Positions 19,636 to 28,842 of a stretch of DNA of 64,000 nt are shown one piece after another (the stretch's first letter is position 1; every line of letters starts with the position of its first letter). The translations under genes and the position numbers were made by a program. The notes under the pieces were generated by a model. It ran no database searches, was not told the DNA's origin, and worked only from the letters and a program-made list of their open reading frames with translations. The stretch comes from Paraburkholderia aromaticivorans (GTDB lineage Bacteria > Pseudomonadota > Gammaproteobacteria > Burkholderiales > Burkholderiaceae), in contig NZ_CP022989.1 in the NCBI RefSeq assembly GCF_002278075.1, forward strand, positions 2,418,001 to 2,482,000, written 5' to 3'.

Positions 19636-19681
19636 TCGCCTTTGTTAGCAGAAGGCGGTTCTAATCGAATCAAGTGTCTGT

Positions 19682-19687
19682 TATAAT
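19682..19687 (+). promoter_or_regulatory. -10 element of tRNA-Pro promoter
   Basis: A consensus TATAAT lies 11 bp before the tRNA-Pro 5' end. The -35 region is less clear. Confidence 0.6.
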
Positions 19688-19698
19688 TTTGTGCTGTT

Positions 19699-19776
<78 letters not shown>

Positions 19777-19783
19777 GAGACAT

Positions 19784-19845
19784 AGCCCGGTGAGCCTTGC
19801 CAGTATTGGAAAAGCCAATGCTGACAAAGCTCACCGGGCTTTCTC
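19784..19845 (+). terminator. Long hairpin terminator behind tRNA-Pro
   Basis: AGCCCGGTGAGC (19784-19795) is perfectly complementary to GCTCACCGGGCT (19829-19840). Inside it CAGTATTGG pairs with CCAATGCTG around AAAAG. TTTCTCG follows. The stem is unusually long (over 20 bp in total) for a tRNA terminator. Confidence 0.8.
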
Positions 19846-21234
19846 GTTTACGGCTTCGTTGGTCCTCTGTGCGAACCGCCTGGAGTGCGGCATGGGGGCC
19901 GTTACCATGTCCGCTGGGGTCGCCCTGGGAGGCTCCATATAGCGCCTCTTCCGCATCTGAGTTGCAAACACTCGGCGGGGTTTCTTCAGCGCGCGCGATG
20001 GTTGGCGCGGGCTGTTGTGGCACGCTGGGAGTCTCGATAGACCTTCCTCGATTCGTTCACCCACCACACCAAGCCCTTAGAACCCGTTGCAAAGCGGCAC
20101 GCCCTTCGGACGTGGGCCAATCCACTCGGCTCGATTCAGCAAGTTCGGCGCAAGCCAATTCTGCTTGTCGTTTCGCCGCGTCGAGATCGCCCGGACTCAG
20201 TCCGTCTGTAGGTCCAGCGTGACGTGGGTGTGAATCCGTTCGACGTCTTTGAACTAATCGGCAGTCAAGGAGCGCCCGTGTCGTCTCAAGTTTGACTGAC
20301 GGGTCGCCCAATGAAGTACCGCCTCGATTACGAATGCCGTGCAAATGCGCGAAGTGCGCAGGGTTGTGCCGCAGAACGCCGTACATCACGAGAATCATCA
20401 GTTCGGTCTTACGCACGATGCACCCGCCAACTCGTCGCCGGGCAGCATGTAGCACGTAGACTGCGCGTCCGCGAGTAGCTCGGCAAACTTACGCTGATGC
20501 TCAGCGATGATCGCGTGCGCTTTCGCGGTGACTCGCTGCGGCCTGAGTGCCTGGACTGGTGCGGTAGGCATTAGTTGCGCGCTCCCCCATCCTTCAAGCG
20601 GCGCCACAGGTGGCGAATCATCCGCCGCCGAGAACGCTCTGATGAATGTTGCTGAAAAGGAGATACATTGGAGGGCAATCCTTTCGATCTATCGTTTTGA
20701 TCAGACCATCGGGGCACAACGTGCGCGAGCCGTGGATCGATGCGGAGCCGCTGCCGATGTTCGTCGGCCCGCTATTTTTCTGACAACACAAACGATCCAC
20801 CACGATGGGAAAGATGTCGAGCCTACAGACAAGACGGTAGGGCGTTGACCCTGCTAAAAGCTGCACACGGGCGCACGTTTTGGGGTGATCGCGCACTTCG
20901 TTGCCAAGACTTCTGACGCGCAACGGGTTTGCGGATATTCGTATTACTGCCGAGGCGGAAAAGGTGAAAACGCAGGAATCGTCTCCACCAGCCGACGAGG
21001 CGCTACGCGGCGTCTTGTTGAGCGCGGTTTCCAGCGCCGTGGGCAAATCCCAAATGACGTTCAGACACACTTCCGACCGCGCCGTGCCCCCACGAAGAAT
21101 GGAGCCCATCCCGGTAACCGGACTGCCGCGCGGAGAAACCCAACAGCGCGGCTTGCCCGATCTCGCCTCCTGACCCCGGCAGAAGAAGCGGCGCATAATG
21201 CTGAGATCCCTTTATCAACACGATGGAGGTGGAT
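19846..21234 (+). other. Gene-poor stretch behind tRNA-Pro
   Basis: About 1.4 kb in which none of the open frames shows convincing coding character. Frames up to about 140 codons exist on both strands but lack ribosome binding sites and family motifs. One minus-strand segment (20310-20412) resembles a transposase end. The stretch is best read as decayed or recombined DNA next to a tRNA gene. Confidence 0.5.
20310..20412 (-). pseudogene. Possible IS110-family transposase C-terminal remnant
   Basis: The minus strand reads KTELMILVMYGVLRHNPAHF, resembling the C-terminal region of IS110/IS116-type transposases, where a hydrophobic LxxMYGVLK-like stretch is common. No catalytic domain, inverted repeats or full gene is present. 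The match is from memory of the family and is weak. Confidence 0.25.
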
Positions 21235-21543
21235 GTGACCACGCTTGCTATAGACGCCATTCGCATCAGCCCGGCAAACGACCGGATTACCCACGTGCGC
21301 TGGGCGCCCGTCGACCCGTCGACGCGTGACTGGTTGTCCCCCACCTCGCTTGCCGAGGTGGCCGAAGTCGTCGCCGCGATCCGGCGGGGAGACGCTGTTT
21401 GGTCCCTTTTTACGCTTGGCGGCACACGGTATCTGGGGCCAAAAATTGTGACTGTCGCCCACACCGACGGCCACGACGGGATCGACACGGATGTCCCCGG
21501 CGATCACGTCGAAAAATGCATTGACGATCTGCCGCGCATTTGA
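21235..21543 (+). CDS. Hypothetical protein, about 102 residues
   Basis: The GTG at 21235 is preceded by GGAGGTGGAT, the best ribosome binding site in this stretch; ATG 21223 lies inside that box and is less likely. The protein has a regular beta-rich beginning (TTLAIDAIRISPANDRITHV) followed by an acidic, mixed composition ending VEKCIDDLPRI. It resembles small DUF3892-type proteins in its opening pattern, but this is only an impression. No neighbours suggest a function. Confidence 0.5.
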   Translation: MTTLAIDAIRISPANDRITHVRWAPVDPSTRDWLSPTSLAEVAEVVAAIRRGDAVWSLFTLGGTRYLGPKIVTVAHTDGHDGIDTDVPGDHVEKCIDDLPRI

Positions 21544-22104
21544 CCGCGCACCGTCAGAACCGTCGGCGATCATCGCGCGCGTCGTTGATTCCGCTCGATG
21601 TCGCCGACCATGGGCCAGGTTTCGGCCGCCCGTGTGTGCCCGATGGTCCTGTCAGGGTCGGCGGTACGCGGAAGGTGCAACAGGACAGCCGGCAGCGGCA
21701 CCTCCGTCGACCTGAATAGACCCGCCCGCTACCGGAGCCGCGCTCACGGCGCCTCAGCTATCCAGCCGATCCACCAGCGCAAATGGAATACTTTCCGCAA
21801 ACAGCTCACGGTCCCCCGTCGCACTAGTCTGCATATTCAACTGCGGCGCGAAATTCCAACCGGAACTCCGCGTGCGGGTTGTGCGCACCTGGACCTTCAA
21901 TTCAGCGGGCAGCCACGAAGCCGGCTCGTTCAGAATTTCATTTGCTTCGCACGAGGGCATGGCCGCTCAACGGCAGCAATTCGCCCGATCCGCTCAAGCG
22001 GGGCAACGGTAGGGCGCGCACCTTCGCGTGAAATACCCTGGTCAGCACGCCGGGAAATCACTATCCAGCCAGGTGCGAATACGTCTCGTCGACGCGCGCA
22101 CGTG
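21544..22104 (+). other. Intergenic region without recognisable gene
   Basis: About 560 bp between a hypothetical gene and the end of a LysR gene. A 68-codon minus-strand frame (21754-21960) has plausible amino-acid composition (for example ESIPFALVDRLDS at its end) but no recognised family and no good start, so it may be a gene fragment. No repeats or RNA elements were seen. Confidence 0.4.
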
Positions 22105-23079
22105 CTAGCGCGCCGTACCGCGCCGGCGTTGCCGGCCCGTGACTGTGCGGCCGCGACCGGCGTCGTCCGGCTCCGCGAACATCGTCATGCGCTGCAACAT
22201 CCAGCTGAGCAACTCGTGCGCGGCGGCGACCAGTGGACGGCCCGACTTGACGAGTAGCCGCGCCTTGATACCACGGAACAAAGGGTGGTCGATCGGCACG
22301 ACAGCCAGTTTGCCCGCCGCGATTTCTCGATACGCAGCAAACTCGCCCACGAGTGTGATGAAGTTTCCGGAAGCGACAATGCGCTTGAGCGCAGTGAGCG
22401 AGTTCGTGGTGAGGGTGGGGCGAATCTCGATGTTCTCCGCGAACTCCAGCATTTTTGCCGCGTGACCTATTCCGAAGTTGCCCGGCATCAGCGCCAGTGG
22501 ATAGTCGAGCAGGTCTTCGACCGTCGCCGGCGTTCCTCTCACCGCCAGAGGATGGTCGGAGCGAACCAGCAGCACAATGGGCTGCGAGGAACTGGCGCGA
22601 TATTCGATGCGCGCATGCGGCGGCGCATTATAGGCAAGGCCGATGTGTGCGCGGCTTTCGGCCACCTCATTGAGCACATCGTCGACCGGCAGAATAGCCA
22701 CGCCGATATCGAGCTTCGGATATTGCGCACAGAACGGACTGATCACTTCGTCGATCAGCGCGTCGACATAGCCTTCGCTGATGGCCAGTTGAACATGCCC
22801 TTGTTGAAGACCCTTCATGGCATGGAGTTGGTCTTCCAGCTTCTCCTGCTGTGACCGGTAGCCTCGCCAGAATTCGAGCAGATGCGCCGCCGCCTCGGTC
22901 GGCGTGACGCCACGCGCCTGCCGCTCGAACAGCAGCGTGCCGAGTTCGTCTTCCAGCAGCCTGATCTGCCGCGTAATGACGGAGGGCGACGTGTTAAGGC
23001 TATCCGCGGCGCCGCGAATCGTGCCGTGCGTCAACACCTCATAGAAATAGCGCAGGCGCTGCTGATTGATTTCCCGCAT
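22105..23079 (-). CDS. LysR family transcriptional regulator
   Basis: 324 residues. N-terminal winged helix with [20 protein letters not shown] and [18 protein letters not shown], then a substrate-binding domain (about 90-300) and a basic tail. ATG 23079 is chosen because GGGAGG precedes it; an ATG at 23118 adds non-family residues. It is divergent from an MFS transporter gene and a creatininase-type gene, and a TTGC-N7-GCAA palindrome lies between them, so it very likely controls them. Confidence 0.9.
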   Translation of the reverse strand: MREINQQRLRYFYEVLTHGTIRGAADSLNTSPSVITRQIRLLEDELGTLLFERQARGVTPTEAAAHLLEFWRGYRSQQEKLEDQLHAMKGLQQGHVQLAISEGYVDALIDEVISPFCAQYPKLDIGVAILPVDDVLNEVAESRAHIGLAYNAPPHARIEYRASSSQPIVLLVRSDHPLAVRGTPATVEDLLDYPLALMPGNFGIGHAAKMLEFAENIEIRPTLTTNSLTALKRIVASGNFITLVGEFAAYREIAAGKLAVVPIDHPLFRGIKARLLVKSGRPLVAAAHELLSWMLQRMTMFAEPDDAGRGRTVTGRQRRRGTAR

Positions 23080-23101
23080 GTCGGCCTCCCATCGTCGCCG
23101 T

Positions 23102-23120
23102 CGTTGCTCTACAGGCAACG
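23102..23120. promoter_or_regulatory. Probable LysR-type operator between LysR and MFS genes
   Basis: CGTTGC (23102-23107) and GCAACG (23115-23120) form a perfect 6+7+6 palindrome with the T-N11-A core expected of LysR-type binding sites. It lies 23 bp upstream of the LysR start codon. Confidence 0.6.
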
Positions 23121-23203
23121 ATACGTGAACTTAGTTGCTGTTGCTAGTCCGGCTTAGAGTTGCCACCATTCGCATACCGGATGAACTGATCAAGAGGCTC
23201 GAC

Positions 23204-24502
23204 ATGGAGACTGGCATGGCAACAATTCAACCCGCGGCGACTCGCTGGAGCGACGTTCCCGCTCTTTATGCCAAGCTTAACTTCAGGCTGCTGCCGTTTC
23301 TTCTGCTCTGCTATCTGTTTGCTTATCTGGATCGCGTGAATGTCGGCTTCGCCAAGTTGCAGATGCAAAGCGACCTGGGCTTTTCCGATGCCGCTTACGG
23401 TGTCGGCGCGGGCATCTTCTTTCTGGGGTACGTACTGTTCGAACTGCCGAGCAACCTGATGCTGCCGAGAGTCGGCGCACGGAAAACCTTCTTCCGCATC
23501 CTGGTGTTGTGGGGCATTACCTCGGCCTGCATGCTGTTTGTGCGCAACGTGCAGATGTTCTACGGCATGCGCTTTCTGCTCGGCGTCTTCGAGGCGGGTT
23601 TTGCGCCCGGTATGATCTTCTATCTGTCGCGCTGGTACGGCCCTTCACGGATGGCGCGGGCGATCGCGATCGTGTTTCTCGCCGGTCCGATCGGCGGCAT
23701 TGTCGGCGGGCCGCTTTCCGCGTGGCTGATGACGAGCCTCGCCGGCAAGGCGGGTCTTGCCGGATGGCAGTGGATGTTCCTCGTGGAAGGTTTGCCTTGC
23801 ATCGTGCTGGGCGTGCTGACTCTCTTCGTCCTGTCGGATCGGCCGGCGCAGGCCGGCTGGCTGAGCGACGACGAGAAGCGCCTGCTCGAGTCCGAGCTCG
23901 CCGGGGTCCCGGCTGGAGATCATTCGTTCAAGGCGGTCCTGCGCAATCCCAGGATCTATCTGTTGGCTTGCGCGTACTTTTGCATCATCGCGTCGATTTA
24001 CGCCATGAGCTTCTGGCTGCCGACCATCGTGAAATCGCAAGGCGTCGAGGATACGATCCGGCTCGGCTGGTATGCGGCGATTCCCTACGTCGGGGCTGCC
24101 TTCGGCATGTACTTTATCGGTCGCAGGTCGGATGCGCGTCGCGAACGGCGTTATCACAGCTCGGTGCCGGCGCTTCTCGCCGCGATATTGCTTTCCCTGT
24201 CGGTTCTGGCCGACGGCAATCTCGTCGCATCACTTGTCCTGCTGACGCTCGCCACGACGATGCTGTGGATGGCATACACGGTGTTCTGGGCAATCCCGTC
24301 TGAATTCATCAAGGGCGATGCGGCCGCGGGCGGCATCGCCCTGATCAACACGATCGGCTTGTCCGGCGGATTCTGGGGGCCTGCCATCATCGGCTGGGCC
24401 AAGACGGCAACGGGCAATCTGCATCTTGGACTCCTGATCGTCGCCGGTCTGGCGCTATGCGCGTCCGCACTGCTCGTCGCGAACAGGTTGCCTTCGGAAT
24501 AG
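23204..24502 (+). CDS. MFS transporter, anion:cation symporter-like
   Basis: 432 residues, about twelve hydrophobic segments. LPFLLLCYLFAYLDRVNVGFAK at the first membrane helix (here only partly quoted as YLDRVNVGFAK) is characteristic of the ACS family, which takes up organic anions such as tartrate, phthalate and 4-hydroxyphenylacetate. ATG 23204 follows AAGAGG with good spacing; ATG 23216 and an upstream GTG at 23135 are alternatives. It precedes a creatininase-type hydrolase, so it may import that enzyme's substrate. Confidence 0.88.
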   Translation: METGMATIQPAATRWSDVPALYAKLNFRLLPFLLLCYLFAYLDRVNVGFAKLQMQSDLGFSDAAYGVGAGIFFLGYVLFELPSNLMLPRVGARKTFFRILVLWGITSACMLFVRNVQMFYGMRFLLGVFEAGFAPGMIFYLSRWYGPSRMARAIAIVFLAGPIGGIVGGPLSAWLMTSLAGKAGLAGWQWMFLVEGLPCIVLGVLTLFVLSDRPAQAGWLSDDEKRLLESELAGVPAGDHSFKAVLRNPRIYLLACAYFCIIASIYAMSFWLPTIVKSQGVEDTIRLGWYAAIPYVGAAFGMYFIGRRSDARRERRYHSSVPALLAAILLSLSVLADGNLVASLVLLTLATTMLWMAYTVFWAIPSEFIKGDAAAGGIALINTIGLSGGFWGPAIIGWAKTATGNLHLGLLIVAGLALCASALLVANRLPSE

Positions 24503-24625
24503 CGAGCCGGGCGAACGCGCCCGGATGAGGATGCTGCTCGACGGTCACCGCAGGCGCCGTCGGGAAGTCGCAGTCAACCCAATGCGCCGCGTTTCTGCGG
24601 GAAGCGGCGAGAGAGAGAACCTCAC

Positions 24626-25375
24626 ATGCTTTTACACCAGTCAACATGGGTCGAAGTCGGGCAATACCTGAAGCGCAGCCGTTCGATCGTCGTTCCAATC
24701 GGCTCGAACGAGCAGCACGGTCCCACCGGTCTTTTGGGCACGGACTGGCTGTGCCCGGAAATCATCGCGCACGAAGCGCAGAAGAGCGCGGACCTCCTGA
24801 TTGCGCCGACCTTCAACATCGGCATGGCCCAGCATCACCTGGGCTTTCCGGGAACCATCTCGCTGCGGCCGTCGACCTTCATGGCCGCCATTGGCGACTG
24901 GACGCGCTCACTGGCGGTTCATGGCTTCGAGAAGATCCTGTTTCTGAACGGCCACGGCGGCAACGTCGCGTCGATCGAAGCCGCGTTCTCCGAGATATAC
25001 GCCGAAGCCAGTTTCGCGAAACGTCGCTCGGGCTTCGCGCTAAAGCTGTGCAACTGGTGGGATCTCGACGGTGTCGGCGAACTGGCGCGCGAGCAGTTCC
25101 CTGAGGGGCACGGCATCCATGCCACGCCCTCCGAGATCGCCATTACGCAATGGGCGCTGCCGGAGGCGATCAAGACGGCTGACTACACGCCAAAGATCGC
25201 GCCATCGGGACCGATTCGCGAGGCGCTTGAGTTCCGCGCGCGCTATCCCGATGGTCGGATGGGCTCGGATCCGGGCCTCGCGTCGCCGGAAAAGGGCGGC
25301 GCGCTGGTGAGGCTGGCCGCACAGAGTCTGATTCGCGAGATGGATGCGTTCAGCCGCGAAAGCGTGCCGGGCTAA
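24626..25375 (+). CDS. Creatininase family amidohydrolase
   Basis: 249 residues, close to the family's usual 240-260. Metal-binding positions are visible in GSNEQHGPTGLLGTDW (Glu, His, Asp), in LNGHGGN and in the Glu of HATPSEIAI. Family members open amide rings such as creatinine or act in cofactor pathways; the substrate here is unknown. It follows the MFS gene by 123 bp in the same direction. The stop codon lies directly before a truncated RidA reading frame. Confidence 0.9.
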   Translation: MLLHQSTWVEVGQYLKRSRSIVVPIGSNEQHGPTGLLGTDWLCPEIIAHEAQKSADLLIAPTFNIGMAQHHLGFPGTISLRPSTFMAAIGDWTRSLAVHGFEKILFLNGHGGNVASIEAAFSEIYAEASFAKRRSGFALKLCNWWDLDGVGELAREQFPEGHGIHATPSEIAITQWALPEAIKTADYTPKIAPSGPIREALEFRARYPDGRMGSDPGLASPEKGGALVRLAAQSLIREMDAFSRESVPG

Positions 25376-25377
25376 AG

Positions 25378-25599
25378 GCTCGCGGCGACCTCAACCGCGT
25401 GACGCGGATCGTCAAGCTGATGAGCCTTGTCAATTCGACGCCGGAGTTTGTCGAGCCGCATCTGGTGACGAACGGCGCGTCGGAATGGCTCGTGGAAGTA
25501 CTCGGCGAACGCGGCAAGCATGCGCGCTCGGCCTTCGGCGTGGCGCAGATTCCGTTGGGCGCGTGTCTGGAACTGGGGATGAACGTCGAGGGCAGTTGA
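25378..25599 (+). pseudogene. RidA-family gene remnant (C-terminal half only)
   Basis: The frame reads GDLNRVTRIVKLMSLVNSTP, then NGASEWLVEV and GERGKHARSAFGVAQIPLGA, which is the C-terminal half of the larger (about 150-residue) RidA proteins, including the conserved Arg of KHARSA. The N-terminal half is missing; homology begins a few bases after the creatininase stop. A GTG at 25399 could start a 66-residue product, but this would lack half of the fold. A deletion between the two genes is the simplest explanation. Confidence 0.8.
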
Positions 25600-25776
25600 G
25601 GGCGGGTGTGGTCGCAGTCTCCATTGCGTCGATGTGGTGCTGGCGGACACTCCCGTCACAGGTGCGCTCGCGCTCGTGCTCAAGATCGGCCGGCGGCGCT
25701 TGCGGAGGCGCTTGGCGCCCTGGCAGTCCAATCATTGAAACCGTCGAGGTCGCGTAGAGATTCGAACCGGTCGATC

Positions 25777-27115
25777 CTACTGGACGGCGAGCTTCGCGCT
25801 TTGCTGCAGCAAACCCTTGAATATCCGGTCTGACAGGTCTCTTGGAAACGCTTCCGGCAAGAGCGCCTCAACCTCCGCGACGACCTCTTCAGTCATGCCG
25901 GTCAAGGTGGTGATCATCTCTTCGACATGGGCTGGGGCGAGCGTCACCTTTTGGCCCTGCGCAATCCAGTGGCGACGCCGGATCTCGTCGATCAGATAGT
26001 GAGCGTTCTTGCCACGCACCGCCATGGCGAGTTTCACCCGGCGCGCGGAAAGCAGGTTCCGTCCGCTTCCCATGATCGGATGCGCGGAGAGAAGGTCATA
26101 GATCGGCGTGGCCTGGTAGCAATTGGACTTCAGGTGCGCGATGCTGAAATTTTTCGCGTGCCCGTCGACGGCTGCGAGCATCCAGAAAACGATCTGCGTC
26201 ATGAAGAAATGGCGCTGATCGATCGCGAAGCGCTCCGAACCGGCCAGGACTTCCATGACCTGCTGGATGCCGGGCCCACCGTCGGACTCATATTTTCCCG
26301 CAGCGGGTGTGCCGGTCGCCTGACACATGTCCTCCTGGGGAAGCCGCAGTATCCATGAACCGTCGCTTGCATAACGGCGGTCGAATCGTTCGACGACGAG
26401 TACCTTCTGGTCCTCGAACGTGGCGATGTCGCAGTGGGCGATAGGCAATCCAAATGCAGCCGCAATCTTCGAGCACAGCCACTCCTTCTCTACCGACGTT
26501 CGCATATCGGCGCGCAGGTTGCCGACCAGCCCAAGCGGCAGCTTCAGAATATGCGTGGTCGGAGTGCTGCCTTCCGGAATGGCCCATTGGCCGTTGTGCC
26601 GCAGAAGCGCGGTCTTTTCCTGCGCGCCGGCGATGGACAGGCGTAGGTCGTAGGTCGTCGATAGGCTCATGCTGGCCCAACAAGGGCGCAGCCGTTGTGT
26701 CTCGCAGGAGCCGCGCGATTTCCGCCTCATTGAGAGGGCGCCCGTTGATTGCCTCGAGATCCACCGGGGTTTCGTCCGGAGGCAGCATCTGGATAGCACC
26801 GAAGCAGTCCCGGCCGAGTTTGGCGAGCAATTCGAAAGGCGAGGTACCGCCAGTTTTGTAGCGCCCTGCGATGCGCTCGCGGATAACCTTGCTGTCCGGC
26901 AGCAGGTTGTCGAAAAAGTCCGAGACTACCTTACCCCGATAGGGCTGGTTGCCGGGCGTGAAAGGCAGCGAAAGCGACAAGGAACGCCCCTGTTCGTCTG
27001 CTCGCCATTCTTCGAAGTAGGTGAGTTTCTCGCCGTCCCGGGTGGTCTCCCAAATTCCGACGGGTAATCCGTTCATCCAGAGATTCAGGCGTTTGGCGTG
27101 CGCGCGGCGGCCCAT
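25777..27115 (-). pseudogene. hipA: HipA-like kinase toxin, frameshifted
   Basis: From ATG 27115 the frame encodes the N-terminal HipA domain (MGRRAHAKRLNLWMNGLPV onward, with the usual NLLPDSKVIRERIA). At 26644-26657 the 7-bp unit TAGGTCG (plus strand) occurs twice in tandem and shifts the frame. Removing one copy restores DDLRLSIAGAQEKTALL, the expected family sequence, and a frame open to 25777. The downstream part holds the kinase core, including VDGHAKNFS with the catalytic Asp. HipA phosphorylates a tRNA synthetase in E. coli; this copy should be inactive unless the duplication reverts. Confidence 0.88.
26644..26657. repeat. 7-bp tandem duplication that breaks hipA
   Basis: TAGGTCG at 26644-26650 is repeated exactly at 26651-26657. 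Deleting one copy brings the two halves of hipA into one frame. Confidence 0.9.
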
Positions 27116-27117
27116 TG

Positions 27118-27390
27118 CTACCAGTCCTCCCGCTTCCTGGGGGGCGCGGCAGTCGGCGCCACGCGTTTGCATGCGGCCGGCTTAGGCGAGGCTTGCCCGC
27201 TTGCGCGCTTCGGCGCGGCGGCGGCTTTCAGGGTAGGTGCCGTCTTCGTTGTCGCGGTGGTGGTGCGCTTGGTTGCCACCTTCTGTTTCGCCGTGACAGG
27301 CGACTGCGCTATCCGCCCACGCTTGGGTGGGAGCGTTTCCAGGTCCGCGGGTCCAGCGCTCGAGCCAGAACGATATCGACCTTGAGCACA
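27118..27390 (-). pseudogene. hipB: Detached C-terminal tail of hipB in another frame
   Basis: Beside hipB's short end, the neighbouring frame stays open on the minus strand to TAG 27118-27120, two bases before the hipA ATG. It encodes a Lys/Ala/Thr/Pro-rich tail ending KREDW. A terminal Trp is also found in E. coli HipB, where it contacts HipA. The tail and the ideal operon spacing suggest it belonged to hipB and was separated by a one-base loss near 27390. Confidence 0.55.
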
Positions 27391-27569
27391 CTCAGAACAT
27401 GGAATAACCGCTCCATGCTCGCTGATTCGGGCTTGGCCTCGAGCTGCGCGTAGGTCTGCTGGGTGATGCCCAGATGGCTTGCCATCTGGGCCTGCGTGAG
27501 CCCGCTGGCCTTGCGGAAGCCGACAAGAAGCGGGCGCAACTGGCGAGGAGTTTTGCCGGGATAGTCCAC
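27309..27569 (-). CDS. hipB: HipB-like antitoxin, helix-turn-helix; C-terminus probably altered by frameshift
   Basis: 86 residues from GTG 27569. The Cro/C1-type helix-turn-helix spans about residues 10-65 (LRPLLVGFRKASGLTQAQMA, then GITQQTYAQLEAKP). It should bind the hipBA promoter. The ending RTWKRSHPSVGG looks foreign, while a better tail lies in the next frame (27118-27390). Upstream ATG codons up to 27722 would add a hydrophobic stretch that does not match the family; the start is uncertain and has only a weak ribosome binding site. Confidence 0.7.
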   Translation of the reverse strand: MDYPGKTPRQLRPLLVGFRKASGLTQAQMASHLGITQQTYAQLEAKPESASMERLFHVLSVLKVDIVLARALDPRTWKRSHPSVGG

Positions 27570-27699
27570 TGCCGGCTCGTTAGACGTGAAAACAGCAAAT
27601 AGGCAGTAAATGGCAAATACAATATATGTTCTGTATAAGACAAATAAAAAAATAAGCTGTAAATTTAAAATATCGACAGCCATTCTCCCCGCGTTACAC

Positions 27700-28830
27700 C
27701 TATTCCCGCCCCAGCGCGACAAACCGTTCGAGATGATGGTCCTCGTCGCCGAGTTGATGATCGATCATCACGAGGCGCTTCGCATAATGAGCGAGCGGCA
27801 GTTCCCACGTCATGCCGATGCCGCCGTGCAACTGAATGCATTCCTCCGCGACCCGCGTGCCAATCCTGCCGATGCTGTATTTGGCCGCCGACATCGCGCG
27901 CTCCCGCTGCTGGCGCTCGGCGCCTAGCGCCGCGGCTGCGTTGATGACCGCCGAGCGCGCCTGTTCGATCTCGAGCAGCAAATCGGCCATGCGATGCTGC
28001 AAGGCCTGAAAGCTGCCGATCGGCACGCCGAACTGCTTGCGCGTGCGCAGATACTCCAGCGTGTAGTCCCTGGCGACATCCATCGCGCCCACGGCTTCGG
28101 CGCACAAGGCCAGCACGCCGCAGCCGACCGCATACTCGAGCGTCGCGAAGCCCGCGTCCGGTGCGCCCAGCAACGCGTCTTCGCCGAGCGCGACGTGGTC
28201 GAACGTGACTTCGGCGGCGCGTCCGCCGTCGATCTTGCGATAGCCGCGCACGCTGACACCCGCTGCGTCGCTCGGCACGAGAAAGAGCGTCACGCCGGCT
28301 TCTTCATCGTCGTCACCGCTCGTGCGGGCCGAGACCAGAAAGAGCGAGGCATGCTCACCGTGCTGCACCACCGCTTTCGCGCCGTTCAGGCACCACGTAT
28401 CGCCGCTGCGCCGCGCGCGCGTGGTGACGCGGGCCAGTTCGTAGTGGCCGTCCGGCTCGCCGTGCGCGAGCGCGACGATTTGCGAGCCGTCGATCAATGC
28501 GCCGAGCGCCGCCTTCTGCGCCTCGGTGCCGCTTCGCGCGATCGCTCGGCCGACAATCAGCGTATCCAGAAACGGCTCGACCACGAGGCCGCGGCCAAGG
28601 CTCTCGAACACCACGGCGATATCGAAACCGCCGCCGCCAAAACCGCCGTCCGCTTCATCGAACAATGCGCCGATCACGCCGAGTTCGGCGAAACGGTTCC
28701 ACAAATCGCCGCTATAGCCTTGCGCCGAACGCGCGATCCGGTCGCGCGTCTCGAAGCCGTACTGCTCGCCGATAAAACGATTGAGCGAATCCGCCAGCAT
28801 GCGGCGGTCTTCGGTGTGCTGGAAATTCAT
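27700..28830 (-). CDS. Acyl-CoA dehydrogenase, PimD-like small subunit
   Basis: 376 residues. The FAD-binding acyl-CoA dehydrogenase fold is recognisable from the helical N-terminus (MNFQHTEDRRMLADSLNRF) to the C-terminal CIQLHGGIGMTWELPLAHY motif that contacts the isoalloxazine ring. It is encoded 12 bp behind a second acyl-CoA dehydrogenase and behind a FadB/PimF-like gene. This order matches the pim operon for dicarboxylic acid degradation, where PimC and PimD form one enzyme; that assignment is inference from context. Confidence 0.88.
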   Translation of the reverse strand: MNFQHTEDRRMLADSLNRFIGEQYGFETRDRIARSAQGYSGDLWNRFAELGVIGALFDEADGGFGGGGFDIAVVFESLGRGLVVEPFLDTLIVGRAIARSGTEAQKAALGALIDGSQIVALAHGEPDGHYELARVTTRARRSGDTWCLNGAKAVVQHGEHASLFLVSARTSGDDDEEAGVTLFLVPSDAAGVSVRGYRKIDGGRAAEVTFDHVALGEDALLGAPDAGFATLEYAVGCGVLALCAEAVGAMDVARDYTLEYLRTRKQFGVPIGSFQALQHRMADLLLEIEQARSAVINAAAALGAERQQRERAMSAAKYSIGRIGTRVAEECIQLHGGIGMTWELPLAHYAKRLVMIDHQLGDEDHHLERFVALGRE

Positions 28831-28842
28831 GACGCGCGCCCC

